DNA from: Imbricaverruca yamaguchii
Taxonomy: Eukaryota > Arthropoda > Thecostraca > Neoverrucidae
Assembly (NCBI GenBank): GCA_034440575.1
Contig: JAOTOL010001648.1
Location: 1,869,001 to 1,933,000, forward strand
Direction of reading: 5' to 3'
DNA: 64,000 nucleotides
Below are positions 46,291-57,200 of the stretch, in pieces. Below the pieces are notes generated by a model that was not told where the DNA came from, ran no database searches, and worked only from the letters and a program-made list of their open reading frames with translations. Position 1 is the stretch's first letter; each line of letters begins with the position of its first letter. The position numbers and the translations under genes are program-made.

Positions 46291-47961
46291 TGGTGAGTTG
46301 TCGACGAGGGTAAGGCGCAGGACAAACTATGGATGGCGGCAAGGACTGTTCCCCTGTTCGTGTCAATTGGAACAGCCATTCTAATGACAATCGAACTGGT
46401 GGTGAAGTGAGGACTAAGATGCTTCAGGGAAGTGTCTGGAGAAGTAATAGATCTGGGTAATGGTCTGGAAGAGCCTCACATTAGGCACGAACTCGATGAG
46501 GAAGATACCAGGTTGGTTGTCATTCGAAAGGCGGGTGCCAAAATCGTTTGTCTTCAATGCACCTGGAAGAACATTGATTGCACTGTTCAAATGCGTTCTC
46601 CAACGCTCAACACAATACACGTATCTCGGACTTGCATGCACTTGGAAGAGGTCCATGCAAATCCACTTGGGAAATTCATGCTGGATTACCGAAGTTGGAT
46701 GCACGTACTGCTGACATGTGCTCATTGCTGCCAGATTGAAACGCAGCAGTGTGTCTGTGCAAGGCACGAAGTAATTTGTTCCAGCGTGTATACGCTGCTA
46801 AGCACCTGGTGAATACTTGCGCAAGTTTAGAACCAGGGTCTGGGCTCTTCCGATCTGATACAGAAATTCACAAACAAGGAGCTATTTCACCGTGCCAGTA
46901 GGATGGCAGGAAATTGGAACGATATTTATGAGGATGATAAATACGTTCTGAGAAGATGTGACGTTACAATTCGCTGTTTTCCATGCAGAATCATACAGCT
47001 AATGCTAAAATTTCGCGAAGCTTTGGTTGGGGGTAGGGCGTTACTGATGGTTCTCTGATTTCCACGCTGGTGGGTACCTATTCTGGCAATAATCCTTAAT
47101 TGCATTGTGGAACACCTACCTAAACGTTTTGACATGTAAATAGCTATAGGATTTGGTACATGCATTAATCTTCGCAAATTAGCGATTCATTGTGTGATGC
47201 ATGATTTCAGATGGCACTCATTTGAGGCAAGACCAGCATTTCCTGCTTTTTCTCTCGCGCCTATAGGCACAAGGCTGGATACATCTAACCATATGCACGG
47301 CTGATGTAATCCGATAACGCGACAGAATGTCTGTGGTATGAATTATGCAATACCAGTACCACAGAAGAACCGACTGAAATGCAACGCTTCATGTTTCTTG
47401 TTTGATGTACGAGCTTGTGTAGCGAGACTATAGCATCACGTGTATCGAATCGCAGCATCGCATGTGAGGACGCCGCAAAACACTCAGCTCAGTAATGCGG
47501 AGATGTTTTTCTGCAGAGATCCTACAAAACATGGGAGATTTTCTCTGCAAAAAGCGTCGCGGCCCCTTCGTGCCAGTAATAGCATAGCTCCGACACAAAG
47601 CGGTTCCAATTTTCCTTATATGGTCACGAACTGCCATTGTCACAGGGGAAGCAAAACGTGCAGCTGCAAGAGCCAACAGGAGCCTGACAAAGGTGATAGG
47701 ACAGAAGACATTTGGTCTGCTTGTTTCAAAACGTGCTGGGGAATCTCATTAGAATTAGTGAGAGAAATCCAGGAGCACGCTTTCGCTCAAGCGGACGGAA
47801 CTCAATGCTGAAGCCAGGCCCGGTTCGGCAACAAGTTTGCGCTCAGTCGAACGGTGATGCCAGCGCTTCTGAGACGTCCCCGGTGTCGACGCAGGCTGCG
47901 GGCACACTGGTGCCTCGACGCCACCGTCGCCGGCTCAGTGATGCACGCCGGCTGACGCGTG
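46291..47961. other. Intron of the HOPX-like gene, nothing recognised
   Basis: Open frames of about 80-125 codons exist on both strands at 46414-46812 and 47428-47811. They lack recognisable domains. They may be fragments of mobile elements. Confidence 0.35.
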
Positions 47962-48145
47962 GGGGCGGGGGTGGCCGAGTGGCTAAGGTGTTGGGCCCTG
48001 GGTACCAAAGGTCCCGGATTCGACACTCGCACCGCTCCGGACATTTCCCAATTCCGCGGCCCACCGGCGAAACAATGTGGGCGGCGCCGTTAGCCGTGAA
48101 TGTGCATAAAGTGCGTCGTGAACCGCCCAATAAACGAACAAACAA
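47962..48145 (+). mobile_element. SINE-2 (Ser/Leu-tRNA type), full length
   Basis: The head is GTGGCCGAGTGGCTAAGGTG (A box), with a B box GGATTCGACAC about 45 bases on. A body with CCCACCGGCGAAACAATGTG and a tail GTGCATAAAGTGCGTCGTGA, then AACAAACAA, follow. The flanks CGGCTGACGCGTG (47949-47961) and CGGCTGATGCGCGTG (48146-48160) are a target duplication with small changes. It is not a functional tRNA gene: the B box and acceptor pairing are degenerate and the same long unit recurs at 35725. Confidence 0.87.
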
Positions 48146-48195
48146 CGGCTGATGCGCGTGAGGTGTTGAGGCCTCGAGCAGAGCCTCAGTCGCCG

Positions 48196-48543
48196 AAGAG
48201 CAGACCCTGGCCGGCGTCGGTCTCGCCGAGGAAGACCCTGGCCGGCGTCGGTCTCGCCGAGGAAGACCCTGGCCGACGTCGGTCTCGCCGAGGAAGACCC
48301 TGGCCGACGTCGGTCTCGCCGAGGAAGACCCTGGCCGACGTCGGTCTCGCCGAGGAAGACCCTGGCCGGCGTCGGTCTCGCCGAGGAAGACCCTGGCCGA
48401 CGTCGGTCTCGCCGAGGAAGACCCTGGCCGACGTCGGTCTCGCCGAGGAAGACCCTGGCCGACGTCGGTCTCGCCGAGGAAGACCCTGGCCGACGCCGGT
48501 CTCGCCGAGGAAGACCCTGGCCGGCGTCGGTCTCGCCGAGGCC
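48196..48543. repeat. 31-bp minisatellite, about 11 copies
   Basis: The unit is GACCCTGGCCGACGTCGGTC followed by TCGCCGAGGAA. The only common variant is GACGTC/GGCGTC. Confidence 0.97.
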
Positions 48544-48771
48544 GGCTTGCGGCGGACAGAGCGCGGAATGCCTGGCCGCCCCCGCTCGCCGCCACTGACG
48601 CGCTCAACTCGACGTCAGAGCTGGAGACGAACTTGGCGAGCTTTGCGAGCCGTTCGGCTCATTTTCCGGTGTAATGCAGCCGCCCAGCATTGCGGGCGGG
48701 TGAACAGGGACGTGCTCGCCATGACGCAACACGTGACCACTGATGGCCGCAGACCGCTGACGGCCGACTGG

Positions 48772-49060
48772 TTACTGGAGCTTCAGGGTATGCCCACTGC
48801 GTACTGGCGACCGGCTGGTTACTGGAGCTTCAGGGTATGCCCACTGCGTACTGGCGACCGGCTGGTTACTGGAGCTTCAGGGTATGCCCACTGAGCTTCA
48901 GGGTATGCCCACTGCGTACTGGCGACCGGCTGGTTACTGGAGCTTCAGGGTATGCCCACTGCGTACTGGCGACCGGCTGTTTACTGGAGCTTCAGGGTAT
49001 GCCCACTGCGTACTGGCGACCGGCTGGTTAATGGAGCTTCAGGGTATGCCCACTGCGTGC
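48772..49060. repeat. 47-bp minisatellite, about 6 copies
   Basis: The unit is GGAGCTTCAGGGTATGCCCA followed by CTGCGTACTGGCGACCGGCT and GGTTACT. One copy is shortened near 48893. Confidence 0.95.
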
Positions 49061-49454
49061 TACTGGCGATACCCACTGTTTTCTGACGGCCGACTGGCAC
49101 AACACTTCACCGACGGCCGCTGGCCACCGACGGAGTACGGAGCCGTCTGCGCCTCCGCTGGCGGCCCGGTGCGGCGCTCGCGGCGGCCGCCGCCACGTAC
49201 GCCCCGGGGCGGGAGCGGCCGCGGCGGCCGCCGCCGGCATTCCCAGCAGTTACGCCGGCCGCCCGCCGGCGGCACACAATGGCCGACCGCCGGCCACACA
49301 ATGAGGCGTCAATGTCGTCACGTGTCGGGCGCGCGATGGAGACACAATGGCGCGCCGCCGCCGCCGCGCCGCTCCGAGGCGCAGTTACGGCGGATGTTTC
49401 ACGTCGATCGGGACGCGCTCCGACGCACACAGAACCGGGCTGCGCTTGGCCCAC

Positions 49455-50415
49455 TGTGCCCCGACCGCTGTGGCCGTGCCTGGCCCGCTGTGGACTGTCA
49501 GGCCGCTGTGGTCGTGCCTGACCCGCTGTGGACTGTCAGGCCGCTGTGGCCGTGCCTGACCCGCTGTGGACTGTCAGGCCGCTGTGGCCGTGCCTGACCC
49601 GCTGTGGACTGTCAGGCCGCTGTGGCCGTGCCTGACCCGCTGTGGACTGTCAGGCCGCTGTGGTCGTGCCTGGCCCGCTGTGGGGTGCCTGGCCCGCTGT
49701 GGATGCCAGACCGCTGTGGCCGTGCCTGGCCCGCTGTGGAGCTGTCAGGCCGCTGTGGTCGTGCCTGGCCGCTGTGGACTGTCGCCGCTTGGTCGTGCCT
49801 GGCCCGCTGTGGCTTCGGCCGCTGTGGTCGTGCCTGGCCCGCTGTGGACTGTCAGGCCGCTGTGGTCGTGCCTGGCCCGCTGTGGACTGTCAGACCGCTG
49901 TGGTCGTGCCTGGCCCGCTGTGGACTGTCAGGCCGCTGTGGTCGTGCCTGACCCGCTGTGGAGGTGTCTGGCCCGCTGTGGCCGTGCCTGGCCCGCTGTG
50001 GACGTGCCTGGCCCGCTGTGGAGGTGCCTGGCCCGCTGTGGACTGTCAGGCCGCTGTGGTCGTGCCTGACCCGCTGTGGAGGTGTCTGGCCCGCTGTGGC
50101 CGTGCCTGGCCCGCTGTGGAGGTGCCTGGCCCGCTGTGGCCCGCTGTGGTCGTGCCTGGCCCGCTGCGGAGGTGCCTGGACCCGCTGTGGTCGTGCCTGG
50201 CCCGCTGCGGAGGTGCCTGGCCCGCTGTGGCCCGCTGCGGAGTGCCTGCGCTGGCCCGCTTTTCCTAGCCGTGCCTGGCCCGCTGCGGAGGTGCCTGGCC
50301 CGCTGTGGCCCGCTGCGGAGGTGCCTGACCCGCTGTGGTCGTGCCTGGCCCGCTGTGGTCGTGCCTGGCCCGCTGTGGCCGTGCCTGACCCGCTGTGGTC
50401 GTGCCTGGCCCCTGG
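49455..50415. repeat. Composite 18/38-bp minisatellite, about 960 bp
   Basis: The 18-bp core GTGCCTGGCCCGCTGTGG alternates with longer units carrying ACTGTCAGGCCGCTGTGGTC. The first half favours the 38-bp form and the second half the 18-bp form, suggesting stepwise expansion. Confidence 0.97.
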
Positions 50416-51489
50416 ACACGACATCGCCGGCTGAAGTCGTACCTCTCGTCCACGTCGGATTTGCCTTCGCATGCGATTTGGTCGAGTGAAGTCGGACTGG
50501 TTGGCATGCTAAGAAAACACAGCAGGCACTACCTGTCCGATCACTCCGGACGAGTGTTGTTAGCCTGAGGCATACTTGCGCTAGCATGGCATAGTAATTG
50601 CATATAACGCCTGTGCCATGTAGGGAGTGATTGAAGATGACACGATACATCCGTGCTCGAATTCACAAGGAGAAAAGAGTATTTCGATAGCGATCGACTG
50701 CATTGACGGGCTGAAACATTAAAAAGTGGTCCGCTGAGTGCCCAAGACTTGGTCCCAAGAGTTGGTCATTCGTGGAAATGATTAATTATAGAACAACTTG
50801 AGTTTTTGAAGGTAACTAATTGCTGAAAAACATGACATTTATTGTAATTTGGAGTCAATATCTTCATCCACTGCTGCCATCAATCACCGAAGGACATGTC
50901 CTTTTTCTGGTGCCGAAAGTAGCACACGAGCCGTACCGCCTGCTGGGGATGACTGGGCCATTGTCAGTCCGACAGCCGGGAGACCCCCAGGGCGGGAGAC
51001 ACCTGCCAACAGCAAACAACACCGAGGGTGGCATATGAGCCGACAGCACCACCTGTTGAGGCTGTCTGCGCCAGTGTCGGCCCGGCCGCCGAGAGACGTC
51101 TTGACAATACGACACCGTCACACTCCCTCTGACAGGCTGTGGTCACAGCCGACTGCGTGTGAGAGAGTGGGATGGGCAAACACTGGTCCGGGGGTCACGT
51201 TGGCATCGCAAACACTCGCCCAGTCCGTCGAGCATAGACATCCCGCAGCCAAACGTAAATTTGATCGGAATTTGATTTCAGTAACTTTGAGTGCAACTGA
51301 AGCGATATAGTGCGGCGGATACACGATGCATGATTTCGAGTGCATACTTGCTTATGCCACACGGCATTCCGGGCCTGCGCGGCATCAAAGGAACCTGACC
51401 ACCAGGCGTCTCGTGCACGCACGGGTGCGGTGACCGCAGAGTGCGCCGGCCGGCGTCAGACCTCGTGCGGGATCGGGTGGGAAGGCTCC
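50416..51489. other. Intron, nothing recognised
   Basis: Ordinary composition with no splice-bounded coding segments, RNA genes or terminal repeats seen. Confidence 0.35.
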
Positions 51490-51850
51490 CACGAAACCTT
51501 GCCGCCTTTATCGTGCGCACCGCACCGCACCGCCGCCGCCGCCGTCGTCCCCGCCCGAGTATTTGGAGCGATCTCCCACGCGGCCCTCGCCCCCCCGGGG
51601 CCGCCGCGCCGGAAGTGCACTGTTGACGAATTGGCGCCGGCGCGATTGCCGCTCCGGCGGTGCCACGACCGTCCGACTGCGCCGCGAAAGCCGCGAACGG
51701 CTGGCCGCGCCGCCCGCCGCACGTTGCCGCAACACCTCACTTCGCGCGCGCGCCGCCGTGGAGAAACTCTGCGTGACGTCATGACGGCTGCGTGACATCA
51801 CCGCGGCGGTGTGACGTCACGGCGGCGTAGCCCGCCGGCGTGGGCGGTCC
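51490..51850. promoter_or_regulatory. CpG island-like block with three CRE-type sites
   Basis: Very high CpG density, with GTGACGTCATGACG near 51773, GTGACATCAC near 51793 and GTGACGTCACGG near 51812. It is unusual as an intronic segment and may be an alternative promoter or enhancer. No associated ATG exon with a clear donor was found. Confidence 0.4.
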
Positions 51851-52308
51851 CCATTACGGCGAAGCACGCCTTGATCAGCCGGGTGTCTGGTCGGTGGCGG
51901 CCGCAGCCGATAGGTAGCAAGTGTTGGCGGTTTATGGGGGACTGCGGCGGCGGCGGCGCCGCTTTCTTGTGGGGTGTTTAGCGGACGACGGGATGAATCT
52001 GCGCAGGGGAGTGTGCCACATTAGCAGGACGAGCTGGTTTTGGGTGCTGCTTTGTCGTAGCTAACCCGCGAATTCCGCCGTGTGTGGCGTTGCATGTTTC
52101 GTAGGCTCCGACCGCGGAGCATTCTGGCAAGCTTCTCTCGCCGTGTGAATTGTGTGAGCCAGTTGTGTCGCCATTTGTTAGCCTCCAAATTTAAGTCGGA
52201 AAAACCCTACTGTTGGTGGCATAAGCACCCATAGTGATTTTTTGTGCAACTCACGCGAATCGTATTGTCTTCACAAAATTGCTTGCGAACGTTCAATATC
52301 CATCGCGG

Positions 52309-52408
52309 TTGATTGGCTGGTTGTTGGAGTTTAAGGGCGTATCGACTACACCGGTCATGCAGCGGCTACATCGGTCATGCGGCGGCCACATCGGTCTTGC
52401 GGCGGCCA
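52309..52408 (-). mobile_element. Retroposed hairpin tail (100 bp) with 15-bp TSD
   Basis: The minus strand has GCTGCATGACCGGTGTAGTC, then GATACGCCCTTAAACTCCAA. Upstream of the hairpin is a triplicated GGCGGCCACATCGGTCNTGC-like unit. The flanks CAATATCCATCGCGG (52294-52308) and CAATATCCATCGGGG (52409-52423) are a target duplication with one mismatch. Confidence 0.8.
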
Positions 52409-52877
52409 CAATATCCATCGGGGTCTGGTCACCATGTCCCATGAGGGTCGCCATCTGGAATGAAACCACAGTACAGATAATGGGCAGCTAATTACAGTCC
52501 GCGATTCCTCGCGGAAGCCAGGAAATCTTAACGCGAATTTCCTGGGACATAAACTAACAACAACATATGACGTCATAGCCCGCGAAGCAGGTGGACGGAA
52601 TGTGACCAAGCACACACCCTTTATAGATACCTTTCACCCCTGCGTACCTTCCAACCAGAACGACAGCACGGTTACACTTCTGTCGCTGCGCACGAGTCTC
52701 TGGCAAGCGAGCATCCCTCGAGCGTAGGAGCCGGGGGCAGATGCTGCACCCCTCCTCAACTTTGGACGAGTCTACCCTTAGCCCCAAGAGCGTTGCATGG
52801 AAAGAATGAGCAGTAAAATTTCCCTGCTCTTCTCCAACTCTGTGACAGTTTCTGCATCTCTGCACGGTTTCAGCGTG

Positions 52878-53298
52878 GCAGTCGTGGATGATGCGGGTCG
52901 TGGGTGTCGCCACCACTGGAAACGGTGGGGACAGTCGTGGATGATGCGGGCCGTGGGTGTCACCACCACTGGAAACGGTGGGGGCAGTCGTGGATGCTGC
53001 GGGTCGTGGGTGTCACCACCACTGGAAACGGTGGGGACAGTCGTGGATGATGCGGGCCGTGGGTGTCACCACCACTGGAAACGGTGGGGGCAGTCGTGGA
53101 TGATGCGGGCCGTGGGTGTCACCACCACTGGAAACGGTGGGGACAGTCGTGGATGATGCGGGCCGTGGGTGTCACCACCACTGGAAACGGTGGGGGCAGT
53201 CGTGGATGATGCGGGCCGTGGGTGTCACCACCACTGGAAACGGTGGGGGCAGTCGTGGATGATGCGGGCCGTGGGTGTCACCACCACTGGAAATGGTG
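52878..53298. repeat. 53-bp minisatellite, about 8 copies
   Basis: The unit is GTCGTGGATGATGCGGGCCG, then TGGGTGTCACCACCACTGGA and AACGGTGGGGNCA. Copies differ mainly at one G/A site. Confidence 0.97.
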
Positions 53299-53643
53299 GG
53301 GACGCGTCCCGCCGAACCTTCGCCCATTTTGCTGTATAATTTACCATTTTTGTGGTCCGTTTTTCGTACGCATATTTCACATCGTGTCCCACGTCGACGG
53401 GTTTTCGCCAATGTACGTGTCCAAGTACAACTAAATAACAGTGTTTGGTCACATAGCCAAATGTACACGACTGAATACAGACACGTAAGAATGGCGTGCC
53501 GATTAACAAGAAGTCACAAAAAGCGCACATTCATGGAATACATACGGCGGCATTATTGTTGGGTTCCTTGGGGGTGTCAATAGCGTTGGTAGTGAATGTA
53601 TGGATGTGATTGTCTTTGTTGTATTCGTCCTCACCACTATCCT

Positions 53644-53810
53644 CTAGATGTCTCGGGTTTTGATGGGCAGAAGCCGAATTTGGCCAGCTTGTCCCGTGTT
53701 ATATTGATTCTGATTCTTGGTGATTGTTAATCCGTCCTCATCAAAACTCACGACGACGTCCTCGATGCCAGTATGCAGCAGCATCCTTGCCTGATCGGGG
53801 CCATATCTTG
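53644..53810 (-). pseudogene. Possible terminal exon or exon remnant, weakly GST-like
   Basis: On the minus strand a strong acceptor (TTTTTCTCTTTTCTCTAG|CA) opens 54 codons beginning RYGPDQARMLLHTGIEDVVV, continuing SFDED, and ending in TAG. The 'QARMLLHTGIEDVVVSFDE' segment resembles the first helix and second strand of sigma-class glutathione S-transferases (from memory). The following residues keep only a faint 'GQ...LP' match. No other exons of such a gene were seen, so it may be a displaced fragment or chance likeness. Confidence 0.3.
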
Positions 53811-54477
53811 CTAGAGAAAAGAGAAAAAATATATCCCAACATGCATCCCTTCCCCAAGTCTTACATCGTATCATCACCCATTTTCCTATTATCCAGGCAA
53901 GTCGGTTGCAAAAATTTGCACAGGGTTGGCTTTTCCCACGTGGTGGCGCTGTTGCCCAACACATCTCATTGTTGGCCGTGAAAGCTAACCGTCAGTGATA
54001 CACAGAACACAGGGCTGGATTATTATGACCTGAGCTCTTCTGAGGTCAAGACATTTTCATGTGCCGATTGCCGCACAAATTCTCACCCTGATTGTCCGGA
54101 ATGTTTATCACCTTAAGCGTTGCTGTGGTTCAGGTGATGCCTCAAGGCTTCCAAATGGTTCGCTGTCATGCTGTACTTCGAATGCTTCCCTGCTTGTGAC
54201 GATATCTGCTCCGTATGTCCCCCTGGTGCCACCATGTCTTCTGGTCCTCCGTATGTCCCACTGGTGCTCCGTATGTCCCCCTGGTGCCGCCATATGCCTC
54301 CCGATGCTGCGTATGTCCCCTGATGTTACCGTATGCCTGTTGTTGCTCCGTATGTCCTGGTGCCGTTGTTGTGCTCAACTGTTCCCTCTGACCTTGGCCC
54401 TCGCGCTCTAAAGTACCATCCCGTTTGTAACTGTCTAGCACTCAACATTTGCCTGTGCCGTCCCAGGCGGGCGGGGA

Positions 54478-54531
54478 CGCTGTGGGTTTGGCGCCACCAT
54501 TGGCGCCACCATTGGCGCCAAACCCACAGCG
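54478..54531. repeat. Perfect 19-bp inverted repeat upstream of the last homeobox exon
   Basis: CGCTGTGGGTTTGGCGCCA (54478-54496) and TGGCGCCAAACCCACAGCG (54513-54531) flank a 16-base loop that itself contains TTGGCGCCA. It lies 73 bp before the acceptor at 54604. In RNA it would form a very stable stem close to the branch-point region. Confidence 0.95.
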
Positions 54532-54604
54532 CCGGTGAACTGGCGCCTCCACCGACACCAACAGTACGGCCGTTGTTTGTGCTGACGCCCGTTGCCGTTT
54601 CCAG

Positions 54605-54685
54605 CGCTGGTTCAGCCACCGGCTGGCGTGTTGGCGCCAGGAGCAGGGCCTCGAGCCGAACGGGCGCCGGGTCGACATGATGTAA
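54605..54685 (+). CDS. HOPX-like: HOPX-like homeobox gene, terminal exon (helix 3) and stop
   Basis: The acceptor CCCGTTGCCGTTTCCAG|CGC has a good pyrimidine tract and is phase 0. It encodes RWFSHRLACWRQEQGL then EPNGRRVDMM and TAA. Joined to the exon ending at 45750 it completes helix 3 with W48, F49, R52, L53 and W56-R57. Position 51 is His where DNA-binding homeodomains have Asn. In HOPX this position is also not Asn, and the closing 'WF.QRLAKWR..EGL' pattern is the same (from memory). The protein probably acts as a co-factor rather than a DNA binder; that is inference. With the candidate first exon the product would be 108 residues, against 73 for human HOPX. Confidence 0.82.
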   Translation, partial: RWFSHRLACWRQEQGLEPNGRRVDMM

Positions 54686-54774
54686 CCGCCGCCTGGTGGT
54701 GACCGCTGCAACCATCCGGCCAGCTTCAGCGTCCGCATGACCGCAGCCGCTGGCACCGGCCGCTGCGACTATCA

Positions 54775-55025
54775 ATACGCCTGCCGCTATATCGAGCCTG
54801 TGACTGTTGAGGCCACCGGCATTATCGAGGCGCCTGCCGTTATCGCAGACCTGTGGTTGCTGAGGCCATCGTGACTATCGAGACGGCTGCCGTTATCGCA
54901 GACCTGTGGTTGCCGAGGCCACCGTGACTATCGAGACGGCTGCCGTTGTCGCCGGCCTGTGGTTGCTGAGGCCATCGTAATTATCAAGACGCTTGAAGAC
55001 ATCGCGTACCTGTGGCTGTTGAGAC
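54775..55025. repeat. 53-bp minisatellite in the putative 3' UTR, about 4 copies
   Basis: The unit is ATCGAGACGGCTGCCGTTAT, then CGCAGACCTGTGGTTGCTGA and GGCCATCGTGACT. It begins about 90 bp after the homeobox stop codon. Confidence 0.92.
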
Positions 55026-55674
55026 CCCCGCGCCCATTGAGACTGCTGTGACTGCTGAGGCCGCTGTGACTGCTGAGGCGCCGGCGACCAGCGAGGCTCC
55101 GTCGCCACCAGCAGCCGCCCACAACGTCGCCGCCCTTATGGCGAGGAGGGCGACTGACGTCCGAGCTAACTGTTCGTGACACGTCGGCCGGCCGGCTGAT
55201 GCGACCCCCCTCCCCGACGTGTCGGCGCCAATTGTGGGAGCGCCTACCACGGCGAGACAGGCCAGTTGGTCGGAAGGCGTCTACTGGCCGAGCCGCGGCG
55301 CGTCGGGCCCGCATCAGTCGGTGGGCGTGACGGGAACGTGACGGGTGAACGTCACGAGAGGCGCCGGCGGTGACGGCGCGATCCCTGGCAGCCCCTTGTC
55401 CCGGCGGCAGTTCGCTCGGGGCGTGCTGTTTTCACTGCACTCGCCCGGTTTTTTCCCCGGATGAGACAGATGCACACACAACACGTGTCGGCCGACCACA
55501 CATTTGATTTGATGGCTGTTTGTCGGTGTGGGATGGGGTAGTTCCGGCGGGTGAAAAATCGCCGCCTCGGAGGTCGGCGCCGTCAAACCGAGTTCTACGC
55601 GCCTCGCGAGTAAACACAGACGGCATTGCATCATCGCATTGTAATCACAGGGCGCTTGTGCGCGCCGTTGCATA

Positions 55675-55865
55675 AGTGGCGAGTGAGGTGACAGCTAGAT
55701 GATAGCCACAACCACCTGCAAGACAGTGAGGTGGCTGCTAGATGATAGCTGCAACCACCTGCTAGATAGTGAGGTGGCAGCTCGACGATGGCTGCAGCCA
55801 CCTGCCATGCAAGAAGTGAGCTCGGTGGCAGCTGAATGATAGTTGCAACTACCCGCCGCGTGACC
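55675..55865. repeat. Degenerate about 35-50-bp repeat (GAGGTGGCAGCTAGATGATA)
   Basis: Three to four units combine AGTGAGGTGGCAGCTAGATG, ATAGCTGCAACCACCTGC and spacers. AGGTGG and CCACCT make each unit self-complementary. Confidence 0.8.
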
Positions 55866-57200
55866 TTGCGTGTGTTGCGTTTAGGCATTGTGAGGTCTGT
55901 GGAATAATTAGCACGTGCTGTGAACCTGTGCACACGTAATGCGGTTTTGTTTGGCACAAGCGAAGTGTCTTTGCTCACAGCACTTGGAGGATGTTTGCGG
56001 AGAGAAACCTTCCAAGCGATATCCATTCAGCCATTCTCAATTGGTTCGTGGCGTCTAATAGCATTCTTTGGTCAGTCGTTCTCGCCGGCAGCAGATCGGC
56101 TTACCTTTGAGATCGTCAGTGCAGACCGCTCCTCAGCCGGTGCCATCGCACACAAACAGCTTAGACCACACGAAAAGCCGGCGTGCAGTTACAATTTGAA
56201 CACGTCAAGGACCCCATGAGCGAATGAACATTCCGCTGTCCAAACAAAACTGGGTGCAGTCACGCTTCGTTTTGTCTGTGATGGATGTCATATGCGCGAG
56301 TGTGTTGGTTGTTTCAATGTGTAGGTGTGTGCATGCCCGTATGTGTGGGAGTGGGGATGGGGTGGGCTGCTCACGTGGACGCGCATTTGTGTGGGGGGAG
56401 GGGACTGCGCACGCGCGCGCGCATGTTCGTGTATGGGGAGGGGCTGTGTTCGCGCGCGCGCGCTCGTGTGTGCGTGTATGTGCGCGCCTCGCGCGTCTTT
56501 TTCGCCGGAGTGTGATTCACAAATACACTGCAGTGACGAAAGACAGCCGCTGCTTGACGTGACGTAAAAACCGTCGAAGCCGGCGACGGCGGCGGCGGCT
56601 GACTCATACCGTCGGCCCAATCAGCGGCGCCGGTGACGCATCCGTTGGACCGGGTCACCGGTCACGTGACCTTCACAGGGCGTCCGGATCCCCGGCGTGC
56701 TGCCATGCTGCCATGTCCAGGTCAGCCGACGTGCGACCTACACAACGTGTCCGTGTCAGCTGTCGTGCTGCCATGTCACAGTCAAGCCGGGTGAGCCCAC
56801 CCCGCTCACGCTCGAGAGGTGTCCAGGTCGCCAGTGGTGTGACCTCCACATGGGTGTCCACCGTCCAGGTGGACGGTGGACTGCCCCGCTGCGGTCTATT
56901 CCCGGCGTGACTCTGCACGGTGTTCGGGCCTTTGTTCCAGCGGACGCTGCAGGCTGTCTGGATTGCGAATCACTTGACCTGGGCTGAGGCATCCAGCACG
57001 ACTGCCGTTCTATTCATCATGCACTTTTCGAGCTGCGTGGGTGCGCGGAGAGCGTGTTACCCCATGGCTCAGACTGGAGGGTGGCAAATGCCAACGTTTT
57101 GGACCGAAGTCCTAGCCCAGTTGGTCTGCTATGACCAGGGCTTGTTTGTGCCCCGTCAAAACGCAAAAAATGAGACGGGCTTTGTTATACATGTTGCTTT
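55866..57200. other. Downstream flank of the HOPX-like gene, no gene recognised
   Basis: The 56300-56520 segment is low-complexity GT/GC alternation (GCGCGCGCGC tracts, possible Z-DNA). It is followed by a GC-rich block to 56920 without supported exons. Confidence 0.4.

Noticed and set aside
47970..48040. tRNA-Leu or tRNA-Ser gene
   Set aside because: The Ser/Leu-type A box is followed by a non-pairing variable region, and the unit continues into a SINE body duplicated at 35725.
49566..50650. Trp/Cys/Leu-rich and Gly/His-rich open frames of 150-240 codons
   Set aside because: These are translations of the GTGCCTGGCCCGCTGTGG repeat in different frames.
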